A DNA stretch of 64,000 nt. It comes from an uncultured Bacteroides sp. (GTDB lineage Bacteria > Bacteroidota > Bacteroidia > Bacteroidales > UBA932). This document shows positions 1 through 8,400 of the stretch, one piece after another. A program made the translations under genes and the position numbers. Under the pieces are notes generated by a model that was not told the DNA's origin, made no database searches, and saw only the letters and a program-made list of their open reading frames with translations. Location of the stretch: positions 32,916-96,915 of the forward strand of contig UREV01000006.1 of assembly GCA_900546925.1 (NCBI GenBank), written 5' to 3'. The stretch's first letter is position 1. Each line of letters begins with the position of its first letter.

Positions 1-446
1 ATGTAAGGATCGTCCATGTCCACCCAATAGCCGATACGCTCAGTCATGTTCACCCACTCGCGGGTGTATTTCATGACTTCATGACGGCAAGTGTCATTGT
101 ACTCTGCCACGGAAATCTTTTTTCCGATGTCATCCTTATGTATTCCAAGTTTCTTCTCGACACCTATTTCAACAGGCAGACCGTGGGTATCCCATCCTGC
201 ACGGCGGTTTACCTTATAACCTGTCTGAGTCTTATAGCGGCAAATGGAGTCCTTAATGGAACGAGCCATTACGTGATGAATGCCAGGCATTCCGTTAGCT
301 GACGGCGGTCCTTCGAAAAAGATGAATTCAGGAGCGCCTTCTCTAAGTTCGAGTGATTTCTCGAACGCATGATGCGATTTCCATCTGTCAAGCACCTCTT
401 TGCCGACAGATACCAGATCCAAGCCCTTGTACTCTTTGAATGTCAT
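1..446 (-). CDS. ileS: Isoleucyl-tRNA synthetase, N-terminal part (cut by window edge)
   Basis: This is the first 148 codons of a class I aminoacyl-tRNA synthetase, read leftwards and cut off by the window edge. It charges tRNA-Ile with isoleucine in the cytoplasm. The translated end starts MTFKEYKGLDL. Near residues 47-58 it has PPSANGMPGIHH, the HIGH-type nucleotide-binding signature in the form used by IleS of the eukaryote-like/Bacteroidota type, followed by GWDTHGLPVE, a hallmark of the IleS/ValS/LeuS group. The ATG at 446 fits the upstream promoter at 473-504. It is divergent from cvpA. The catalytic KMSKS part lies outside the window. Confidence 0.95.
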   Translation of the reverse strand, partial: MTFKEYKGLDLVSVGKEVLDRWKSHHAFEKSLELREGAPEFIFFEGPPSANGMPGIHHVMARSIKDSICRYKTQTGYKVNRRAGWDTHGLPVEIGVEKKLGIHKDDIGKKISVAEYNDTCRHEVMKYTREWVNMTERIGYWVDMDDPY

Positions 447-472
447 AGTTTTTTATATATTTTTGCAGTTTG

Positions 473-504
473 CAAATATAGTGAATTATCATTTTTAAAC
501 AAAA
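473..504 (-). promoter_or_regulatory. Bacteroides-type promoter of ileS
   Basis: On the minus strand TTTTG (500-504) is followed after 19 bases by TATATTTG (473-480). This matches the TTTG / TAnnTTTG promoter of Bacteroidota primary sigma factors. It lies 27 bases upstream of the ileS ATG. Confidence 0.8.
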
Positions 505-508
505 CTAG

Positions 509-1000
509 ATGTGCGTACTTGATATCATATTGTCACTCTGCTTGATAATAGCACTTGTACAAGGCCTTTTGAAGGGGTTCACGGAACAAATTATAGCATT
601 GGTATCCATAATTGCAGGGACATGGATTGCATTCAAATTCTCCAAACTCGTATGCAATCTGATACAGCCTTACCTGAACGCTTCCGAAAAATTTTTATAC
701 GTACTCGTGTTCATTCTCATGGTAGCCCTGGTCATCTGCCTCTTCCACCTGCTCGGAAAGATAATCAAGGCCAGCATCAAGTTCGTCATGCTTGGATGGC
801 TGGACAGGCTGCTCGGCGCCATCTTCTCCACTATAAAGGCAGCATTGATCATAGGAATAGTCATCATATTGTTCAGCACGATCAACTCCACATTCCATGT
901 GGTAGAGCAGAAATATCTGGACGAATCCGTACTCTACACCCCGCTGAAGAATATCGCATACGACATATTCCCTTATTTAAAGCAATTATTATTCAAATAG
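509..1000 (+). CDS. CvpA family inner-membrane protein
   Basis: A 163-residue protein with four predicted hydrophobic segments (about residues 1-20, 27-45, 64-88 and 102-126). The early motif LVQGLLKGFTEQI is typical of the CvpA family, named for colicin V production. Family members sit in the inner membrane; their biochemical role in Bacteroidota is not established. It is divergent from ileS with a 62-base spacer and lies 7 bases before tsaB, so the two genes are probably co-transcribed. Confidence 0.85.
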   Translation: MCVLDIILSLCLIIALVQGLLKGFTEQIIALVSIIAGTWIAFKFSKLVCNLIQPYLNASEKFLYVLVFILMVALVICLFHLLGKIIKASIKFVMLGWLDRLLGAIFSTIKAALIIGIVIILFSTINSTFHVVEQKYLDESVLYTPLKNIAYDIFPYLKQLLFK

Positions 1001-1007
1001 ATACGAC

Positions 1008-1697
1008 ATGGAACGCATACTTTTCATAGAGACTTCTACAGAACTCTGCTCCACTGCCCTCTCGGAGGACGGAAAAATAATATCTGTCAGGGAAAATGCT
1101 GAAAGGAAACACGCATCGCTCACAGCCCCGTTCATAAAGGAAATGCTGGATGAGCATAATTTGAGTGTCAAGGACTGCAGCGCTGTATGTGTAAGCATGG
1201 GCCCGGGTTCATACACCGGCCTAAGAGTAGGCGTATCCACCGCTAAAGGTCTCTGTTTCGGCGCAGGACTTCCGCTTATGGCCATAGGTTCTTTGGACAC
1301 GCTAGTCTGGCAGGCCATCGGGGAAAACCTGGTTCCTGAAGGATGCAAATATATCGTCCCGATGATCGACGCGCGCAGAATGGAGGTCTACACCGCCGTC
1401 TTCACGCCTGACGGAAAGCAAGTTACAGAGACAGAACCCAAAATCATTGACCCGGACAGTTATTCCGACCTTCTGGCGCAGGGGCCGGTGCTTTTCATCG
1501 GCGACGGTGCCGGCAAGTGCGCGGATCTCATAAAATCGCCTGCCGCGACCTTCGTGCAGACCTGCCCGAGGGCTAAGTCAATGCTGTTGCCTGCGGAGAA
1601 GCTTTACGCCGAAAAACATTTCGAGGATACGGCGTATTTCGAGCCGTTCTACCTCAAGGAATTCGTTCCGACCATCTCCAAGAAAAGCGTTTTTTAG
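1008..1697 (+). CDS. tsaB: tRNA threonylcarbamoyladenosine biosynthesis protein TsaB
   Basis: A 229-residue ASKHA-fold protein. TsaB partners TsaD (and TsaE) to transfer the threonylcarbamoyl group to A37 of ANN-decoding tRNAs. The start LFIETSTELCSTAL and the motif GPGSYTGLRVGVSTAKGL (about residues 65-82) are characteristic; the latter is the family signature. It follows cvpA by 7 bases. An imperfect hairpin at 1754-1792 separates it from the convergent lipoprotein gene. Length is normal for the family. Confidence 0.93.
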   Translation: MERILFIETSTELCSTALSEDGKIISVRENAERKHASLTAPFIKEMLDEHNLSVKDCSAVCVSMGPGSYTGLRVGVSTAKGLCFGAGLPLMAIGSLDTLVWQAIGENLVPEGCKYIVPMIDARRMEVYTAVFTPDGKQVTETEPKIIDPDSYSDLLAQGPVLFIGDGAGKCADLIKSPAATFVQTCPRAKSMLLPAEKLYAEKHFEDTAYFEPFYLKEFVPTISKKSVF

Positions 1698-1753
1698 TTC
1701 ATTTTCAAAAGAGGAGTGTACCGGACGTACCTGACTGATGAGAAAAAAGACGA

Positions 1754-1792
1754 ACAAAGCCGGGCTCTCGAGTGAGGGTCCGGCCTTCGTTA
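1754..1792. terminator. Bidirectional terminator between tsaB and the TlpA-like gene
   Basis: An imperfect GC-rich hairpin (AACAAAGCCGGGCTC facing GAGGGTCCGGCCTTCGTT) lies in the spacer between two convergent genes. It has short A/T flanks on both sides. Confidence 0.6.
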
Positions 1793-1806
1793 TATGATGG
1801 GAAATT

Positions 1807-2958
1807 CTACTTCAGCACTGAAGCGAGGTACGCTTTCAGCGAAGCCTCGTCCTTTACTTTAGGGGTTTGGGTCAATGCCCCGTCTACGATGAAATAAACT
1901 GTAGGAAGCGACGCTACGTTATACAGCGAAATCGCAGGAGATGCCGCGCCGAAACCGTCACAGACATTTATCCATGGCAGTTTCTGACCTTTTACAACAG
2001 ATGCCCAAGCGGCCTTGTCAGTATCGGCTGAAACAGCGTAAATCTCCAGGCCCTTCGCATGGAAGTCATTGTAGATATGCTTCATAACCTCGAGGTTAAA
2101 CATATTCTGGGCTGCATCGGCAGAATTCCAGAAATAAAGCATAACCACCTTGGAATCCACGCTGCTGAGTTTTACTTTCTGACCATTCACGTCGGCAAGT
2201 TCCAGTTCAGGGAACCCGGCCTGCTCAGCGTTACTTATCCTCGAGCCGAGAGTCAACATCTGCTGACGTCTTTCCGCCTCCAAATCCAGAGCTTTCACAT
2301 ACTTGGACTCCGGATATACAGTCTTCAGCGAATCACAGATATTCCTGAAATGTAGAGCGTCAGTATTCTGGCCGAATACAGGTATACCGTTGCCCACAAC
2401 CTGATAAAGCACAGGTATGGAGGTCAATGAATGTGAGTTCGTGAGGATATACTTCACTCGGCTTCTGTAATACTTTACATACTGGGATGAAAGTTCCTTC
2501 TTGAGAGCCTTGGCATCATCAGAATCAGGAGTGAGATCCGCAAGACGGCCTGCAGTAGCGAGAAACTTGTCGTTGAACTCAGCCTCATCTTTCTCCACGT
2601 CCATGAGTTTCAAAGTCTCGTCAGATCCTGTCACTGAGAAAGATCCCAATGTATCTGAGCTGACATTCACCTTGTCGCCTTTCTGGAGAAGAAGCGAAGC
2701 GATTTTCGTATCCTTGTAGAAAAGGTAAACGAATTCCGGCTGACCGGCCTTCACCTCCAATTTGTATTTATAGTTTCCGGACTGATTAGTCTTCAAAGTA
2801 TCCAAGACTTTGTATTTGTTAACGTCCAGAAGTTTCACAATCACCTCTGAATCAGGAGCATCGTGAAGAGTTCCCTCGATCTTTGCAGTCTGGCTGCATG
2901 AGGAACAGCCTGCCACGGCTACGACCGAGGCGAGGAGAAAAGTCTTACAATTTTTCAT
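1807..2958 (-). CDS. Thioredoxin-fold (TlpA/AhpC-like) lipoprotein lacking the CXXC active site
   Basis: A 383-residue exported protein. I chose the ATG at 2958 because it opens directly into a signal peptide (MKNCKTFLLASVVAVAGCSS) with a lipobox-like AVAGC. The N-terminal third (about residues 25-115) resembles the DUF4369 beta domain seen in Bacteroidota TlpA proteins. Residues about 250-383 form a thioredoxin fold with a cis-proline region (ASLPTVYFI). The usual CXXC after the first strand is replaced by NSADAA at 278-283, so no thiol redox chemistry is expected there. It overlaps the HIT gene by 14 bases and is probably the last gene of a greA-HIT unit. Function unknown; a binding or chaperone role is inference. 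Confidence 0.8.
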   Translation of the reverse strand: MKNCKTFLLASVVAVAGCSSCSQTAKIEGTLHDAPDSEVIVKLLDVNKYKVLDTLKTNQSGNYKYKLEVKAGQPEFVYLFYKDTKIASLLLQKGDKVNVSSDTLGSFSVTGSDETLKLMDVEKDEAEFNDKFLATAGRLADLTPDSDDAKALKKELSSQYVKYYRSRVKYILTNSHSLTSIPVLYQVVGNGIPVFGQNTDALHFRNICDSLKTVYPESKYVKALDLEAERRQQMLTLGSRISNAEQAGFPELELADVNGQKVKLSSVDSKVVMLYFWNSADAAQNMFNLEVMKHIYNDFHAKGLEIYAVSADTDKAAWASVVKGQKLPWINVCDGFGAASPAISLYNVASLPTVYFIVDGALTQTPKVKDEASLKAYLASVLK

Positions 2959-3349
2959 ATTCTGCAAGGATTGAATCTGCAATCTCTTTAAATTCTTCAG
3001 GAGAAAGTTTAAGTTTCTCTTTTCTGAAATCCACATCACTTTCCTGCTGAAGAGGAATGAGATGGATATGGGTATGAGGCACTTCCAACCCGAGCACACA
3101 TACGCCGACTCTCTTGCAAGGCACTGCTGCCTTAATGGCTATGGCGACTTTCTTCGCAAAAGCACATAGTCCGAGGTATGTCTTGTCATCCAGATGGAAA
3201 ATATAGTCGTCCTCCACGTTCTTAGGGATAACCAGAGTGTGTCCTTTTACGAGCGGATTAATATCCAAGAACGCGTAAAAGTCCTCGTTTTCAGCGACTT
3301 TGTACGAAGGAATCTCTCCCTTGGCGATTTTTGTGAATATTGTAGCCAT
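2945..3349 (-). CDS. HIT family nucleotide-binding protein
   Basis: A 134-residue histidine-triad protein. Members hydrolyse nucleoside phosphoramidates or dinucleotides. The triad VPHTHIHLIPL lies near residues 95-105, and the N-terminal FTKIAKGEIPSYKV and GHTLVIPK segments are typical of the Hint branch. It starts 4 bases after the greA stop and overlaps the following lipoprotein gene by 14 bases, so the three are very likely one operon. Confidence 0.93.
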   Translation of the reverse strand: MATIFTKIAKGEIPSYKVAENEDFYAFLDINPLVKGHTLVIPKNVEDDYIFHLDDKTYLGLCAFAKKVAIAIKAAVPCKRVGVCVLGLEVPHTHIHLIPLQQESDVDFRKEKLKLSPEEFKEIADSILAEYEKL

Positions 3350-3353
3350 ATTA

Positions 3354-3824
3354 CTAAAGTGTTATATCCAGAATCTTGAATTTCATGACTCCTGACGGAA
3401 CTTTCGCCTCTACGATCTCTCCCTTGGAATGTCCGAGAAGAGCTTTTGCAATAGGTGTGGTAGAAGCGAGCTTTCCATGTGCGAAGTCAGCTTCAGTCTC
3501 ACCTACTATAGTAAACTCCATGACTTTTTTCATGGACATGTTTTCCACTTTCACCTTGTTGAGCATCTGAACTCTGTCAGTTCCGATTGCAGACTCGTCA
3601 AGCACCTTGGCATTGGCCACAAGATTCTTAAGGTTAGCAATCTTGACTTCGAGAAGGGCCTGAGCGTCACGAGCCGCATCATATTCAGCGTTTTCCGACA
3701 AATCACCTTTTTCTCTCGCTTCTGCGATAGCTGCGGAAATCACAGGTCTCTGCGCCAGTGCGTCAGCCAAGTCTTTCTTAAGCTTATCCAGACCATCCTG
3801 GGTCATATAATGAACTTCTGCCAT
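3354..3824 (-). CDS. greA: Transcription elongation factor GreA
   Basis: A 156-residue protein. GreA rescues backtracked RNA polymerase by stimulating transcript cleavage in the secondary channel. The N-terminal coiled coil carries the tip motif GDLSENAEYDAARDAQ (about residues 42-57) with the acidic residues that act at the polymerase active site. The C-terminal FKBP-like domain follows. An in-frame ATG at 3893 would add 23 residues without family similarity; the start at 3824 gives the normal length. A -7-like TATATTTG box lies at 3918-3925. Confidence 0.95.
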   Translation of the reverse strand: MAEVHYMTQDGLDKLKKDLADALAQRPVISAAIAEAREKGDLSENAEYDAARDAQALLEVKIANLKNLVANAKVLDESAIGTDRVQMLNKVKVENMSMKKVMEFTIVGETEADFAHGKLASTTPIAKALLGHSKGEIVEAKVPSGVMKFKILDITL

Positions 3825-3947
3825 AATTATAAAATTTAATAATTTTCGTGTTATAGTCCTTGCGGACAGATAATTAAAAACGAGTCCTGCCATAAGACAG
3901 AACCCTTACATCTCTTGCAAATATAGTCATTTTTCTGACAAAGTGTT

Positions 3948-4511
3948 CTACTCTTTGAATTTAGGTTCCATTATGGACGAATAAATGACCAGATTACGCA
4001 AATTTATCTTTTCTTTCTGTTGTTTGTCGTCTTCCTGCAAAACCGGTGCCTTGGATTTCACCGGACGCACTGTCGATGCTGCACGCAAATCGGATGCAGG
4101 ACGTATTTCCGGAGTCGGACGCATTTCCGATACCGGACGATATACCGGGACAGGCTGCGGTTCCGCGACATGATGTTCTTCCTGTGCAGTGGGCAGACTG
4201 CCGACCGGATGCAAATCCGTGACAGGGCGAACCACCGGAACCGGACCAGGCTCGGCAGCATTGACCTGAACCTGAGCGGGTTTCACCTCCTCAAGCTCGC
4301 CCTCATCCTCCTCGTCTTCATCAGCATCCTGGGCGTTCATTTCCTGGATGATACTCTTGAAGATTTCCTTCAGGTCGCTCTCGGCTGGAACTTCGGAATT
4401 CTGAGGCACGGACTTGCCCTTACCGGCGTTCTTCTTTTTCGCGGAAGCGATGCCGGATATCACGGGAAGCCCGATACATATCAAAAGCCAAAGAATATCG
4501 AAAAAATCCAT
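3948..4511 (-). CDS. Single-pass membrane protein with Arg-Pro-rich degenerate repeats
   Basis: A 187-residue protein of unknown function. Residues 5-23 form one membrane segment. A basic stretch follows (SAKKKNAGKGK), then an acidic run (DADEDEEDEGELEE, about 62-75), then a proline-rich stretch (about 85-155) in which units such as VVRPVTDLHPV, VYRPVSEMRPT and EIRPASDLRAA recur. The C-terminus INLRNLVIYSSIMEPKF resembles the conserved end of small Bacteroidota membrane proteins I recall with this layout (recollection, not searched). The repeat is visible in the DNA as GGACG.ATTTCCGGA units around 4060-4140. It lies 67 bases upstream of nothing transcribed with it for certain; ribF ends beyond its start. 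Confidence 0.6.
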   Translation of the reverse strand: MDFFDILWLLICIGLPVISGIASAKKKNAGKGKSVPQNSEVPAESDLKEIFKSIIQEMNAQDADEDEEDEGELEEVKPAQVQVNAAEPGPVPVVRPVTDLHPVGSLPTAQEEHHVAEPQPVPVYRPVSEMRPTPEIRPASDLRAASTVRPVKSKAPVLQEDDKQQKEKINLRNLVIYSSIMEPKFKE

Positions 4512-4578
4512 AGCGATGTCATTAATTCATGTCAGCTGGTAAAGTTAACGATTTTAATCGGAAAAACAAGTCCCGACA

Positions 4579-5469
4579 CTATCGGACAGACGAAAGTGCC
4601 TGACATTCATCCCTGTCTTTCGCCAGCTGACCGGCCAAATGAGTAACGTCACGGAACTTCACCTCATCACGGATTTTCTGCCTGAAAGTCAATCGGATAT
4701 CTAGTCCGTAGATATCCTCGTCGAAGTCGAAAATATTAGTCTCGATAGTCACCGCATTCCCGTTTCCTACCGTCGGACGGATGCCGATATTACACATTCC
4801 GTGATACTTGTTCCCAAGCGTTTCGACATCCACGAGATAGACCCCGCGCCCAGGCACAAGCTTCAGTGGTTCATACAGTTGCATATTCGCCGTAGGAAAA
4901 CCGATAGTGCGTCCCAGCCTATTTCCGGAAACGACCACGCCATAGAGCTGATAGCCGTAGCCCAGCATATCGTTGGCCGCGATTATATCACCTTCTGTCA
5001 GCGAGTTACGAATTTTCGTCGAGCTGATGACGACGCCGGACTCCGACGCGAGACTCTTCTCTCTGATGACCTCCAGCCCGAGTCCGCCGGCTATCTCCGA
5101 TGTCTTTTCGGGAGCGCACAGGTCTGAGCCAATGCGGTTGTCATATCCGAGGAGTATCGCTTTGCCCCCGAATCGTCCCATAACATAGTCACGAAGGTAT
5201 TCCTCAGTCGTAAGTGCAGCGAACGACTTGGTAAACGGGAGAACTTCCACATGGTCCACCCCAGCAGCCCTCAGCAGTGACTTTTTCTCGTCCATGGACG
5301 TCAGCAGCCTGAGGTTGCGCGCATCATCCTGCAATACGTTACGAGGGTGAGGCCAAAACGTGATGACCATGCTTTCTTCACCACGTTTACGGGCTTCATC
5401 CGTCAACTGATCCAACAGAAAACGGTGCCCACGATGGACACCGTCGAAAAATCCAGTGGCTATAACCAT
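4579..5469 (-). CDS. ribF: Bifunctional riboflavin kinase / FAD synthetase
   Basis: A 296-residue protein that converts riboflavin to FMN and then FAD. The N-terminal adenylyltransferase half has GFFDGVHRGHRFLL (residues 6-19) with its HxGH-like nucleotide site. The C-terminal flavokinase half has GRTIGFPTANM (about 190-200) and a GVYLV strand. The ATG overlaps the end of the GT3-GT35 gene by 10 bases, so it is translated at the end of the glycogen operon. The pairing is positional; ribF has no known role in glycogen metabolism. Confidence 0.94.
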   Translation of the reverse strand: MVIATGFFDGVHRGHRFLLDQLTDEARKRGEESMVITFWPHPRNVLQDDARNLRLLTSMDEKKSLLRAAGVDHVEVLPFTKSFAALTTEEYLRDYVMGRFGGKAILLGYDNRIGSDLCAPEKTSEIAGGLGLEVIREKSLASESGVVISSTKIRNSLTEGDIIAANDMLGYGYQLYGVVVSGNRLGRTIGFPTANMQLYEPLKLVPGRGVYLVDVETLGNKYHGMCNIGIRPTVGNGNAVTIETNIFDFDEDIYGLDIRLTFRQKIRDEVKFRDVTHLAGQLAKDRDECQALSSVR

Positions 5470-8400
5470 CTTACTAGTCCAAAATCCTGTCTATGAGGCA
5501 GCAACGGATTCTTAGGATAAATCCTTGTCGCTACCTGATACATACCTGTCCGTTCAGGAAGAATGGATGCCTGATATTTGACCACACCGTCATGAGCCTC
5601 AACCACCTGGAAGTCAGTCTTATTCTGGATATGGAGCTTGCCCTTGTTGTCTGAGGTAGCAAAGAGCATCTCCACGCCGATATCCTCCGGATTAAGACTC
5701 CCGATATTGAGAACGACTTCAGCTTTAAGTTCCTTGGAAGGAGAAAGCTCATATGCTGAATCTGGCTGAGTATATGAAACGACAGCGATGTCATTCCACT
5801 CCTTGCGGACATGTTTCTTCCATGCAGCTATCTCTCTGGCTACCTTATAGTTATCTGCTACAAGACTGCCCACTCTTACAGACTGCGGAGCGTAATACTG
5901 GTTCACATAGTCCGTGAGCATACGGTTGGTAGTGAAGTTGCAAGCCACCTGAGCGACCGTATTTCTGACGCACTCGATCCAGCCTTCGGCACGACCAGTG
6001 GTTTTGTCAATGTCGTAGTAAAGTGGAGCGATTTCGTTTTCGATAGTCGTATAAATCGTAGCGGCATCCAGTTCATTCTGATATCCCTGGTCATCGTAGG
6101 TCCTTTCGAGAGGAAGAGCCCAGCCTGCGCCCGGCTTATAACCCTCAACCCACCATCCGTCGAGAACAGAGAAGTGCATGACACCGTTCATGGCAGCCTT
6201 TTCTCCTGAAGTACCAGAAGCCTCCTGAGGTCTGGTAGGGTTGTTCAACCACACATCCACACCCTGTACGAGTCTCTTGGCCAACGAGATGTCATATCCC
6301 GGAATAAATACAATCTTTCCGATGAATCTGTCCTGCTTGGAGATTTCCACAATCTGTCTGATAAGATCCTGTCCGGCCTTGTCTGCAGGATGTGCCTTAC
6401 CGGCGAAGAAGAACTGTACCGGCATCTCAGGATTATTCACGATAGCGTCGAGCCTGTCGAGATCAGAGAAAAGAAGTGTCGCACGTTTATATGTGGCGAA
6501 ACGTCTTGCAAATCCGATAGTCAAAACGTCATCACGCAATGTTTCCTTAATCGTAACCACCTGACTTGGTGAGTAATGATTAGAGATTGCAGGATCAGAG
6601 AGTTTCTCCTTCACAGCATCGATGAGAGTTTTCTTGAGAGTCTTTCTGGTATTCCAGATGTCAGCATCAGATACCTTGTAGATACCCTCAAAGCATTTCT
6701 TGTCATAATGATGTGTCTGGAACTCAGGTCCGAATACCTTCGCATGGATAGCCTTCCACTCCTTGGCAGTCCAAGTTGGATAGTGAACACCGTTAGTCAC
6801 ATAGCTGATATGCAGTTCCTCAGGCAAATATCCAGGATACATGTTGGAGAAAATATCCTGGCTCACCTTTCCGTGAAGCATGGACACGCCATTCACATTC
6901 TGTGAAATGTTGGCAGCGAGAATACTCATAGAGAACTTCTCGTTCACATCGGCGCCGTTAATCTTGCCGAGGCCCATCATAGTTTCCCAGTCGATCTTCA
7001 GGCGCTGAGGATAATGTCCGATATATTTTCTGAGCAGACCCTCATCGAACGCATCATGTCCTGCAGGAACAGGAGTATGAGTCGTGAAGAGCGATGAAGC
7101 ACGTACAACTTCCAGTGCCTCAGGGAAATCCAAATTATCGTTCTGTATATATTCACGAAGTCTCTCCAGTCCGATGAAAGCGGCATGACCCTCGTTGCAG
7201 TGATAAACCTGAGGATTCAGTCCGAGAGCACGAAGCGCACGTACACCTCCTACACCGAGAAGAAGCTCCTGCTTGAGTCTGTTCTCCCAGTCACCGCCAT
7301 AAAGATGATATGTCACCTGACGATCCTCGTCGATATTGGCCTCATAATCAGTATCCATCAGATAAAGATCTGTCCTTCCTACAGCCACTTTCCAGAGACG
7401 TGCAGTAATCGTACGGCCAGGGAATGCAACACTGGTAGTAACCCAGTTTCCGTCCTTATCCATAACAGGCTCTGCAGGAATCTTGAAGAAGTTCTGCGCA
7501 TCATATTTGGCTACCTGATCTCCCTGTGCAGAAAGAACCTGTGTGAAATAGCCGTAACGGTAAAGAAGACCGACAGCCACCAAGTTCACATTCATGTCAC
7601 TGGTTTCCTTAAGATAGTCACCTGCAAGAATTCCGAGACCACCTGAGTAGATGCAGAGAGACGGGTCGAGGCCATACTCCATGCAGAAATATCCTATAGA
7701 AGGATCCTTTCTCTCTTTCTTGAGAGCCATATAAGCATCGAACTCAGCCATAACGCTCTGATACTGACCTACAAAAGCAGCATCCCTGGCAAGTTCCTTA
7801 AATCTCTTTATGCTGACGGTATCCAATACCACCAGAGGATTATGACCGGATTTGTGCCAAACGGTCGGGTCAATGCTCTTGAACAGTGCTTTTGCACTTT
7901 CGTTCCAACACCACCAAAGGTTCTTGGAAAGGACTTCGAGTCCCTGAAGGGCTTCAGGCAGACGCCTTGTCACCATAACGCTCTTCCACGAAGGAGAGCT
8001 TACTTGTATCTTTTCGTACTTCATAATCGGTTTTTCTGCTATTTGTGAATAATTGTCCATCGCGGCTTTCATCTTTTCGATAGCTTGTGAATAAGCCTGC
8101 TGATAGTACTGTATCTGATTCTCCCACAATGCGATAGTGGACACCTCTTTCGCATTGTCCATATATTCCTGTCTCTGCTCGTCTGTGACCAATGCTATTT
8201 CACGGATTCTGTTGGCCGCAGCTTCCACAACATCCTGATAATTAGAATCATTCCTCTCTACGACGGTGATTCCAGGATGTTCCTTATTATAATGAGTCTG
8301 TACCCACATGCCGAATCCCGCCAGGCTTGTGGTCAATGTCGGTACACGGAATGCAAGGCTTTCGAGCGGTGTATATCCCCAAGGCTCATAGTATGAAGGG

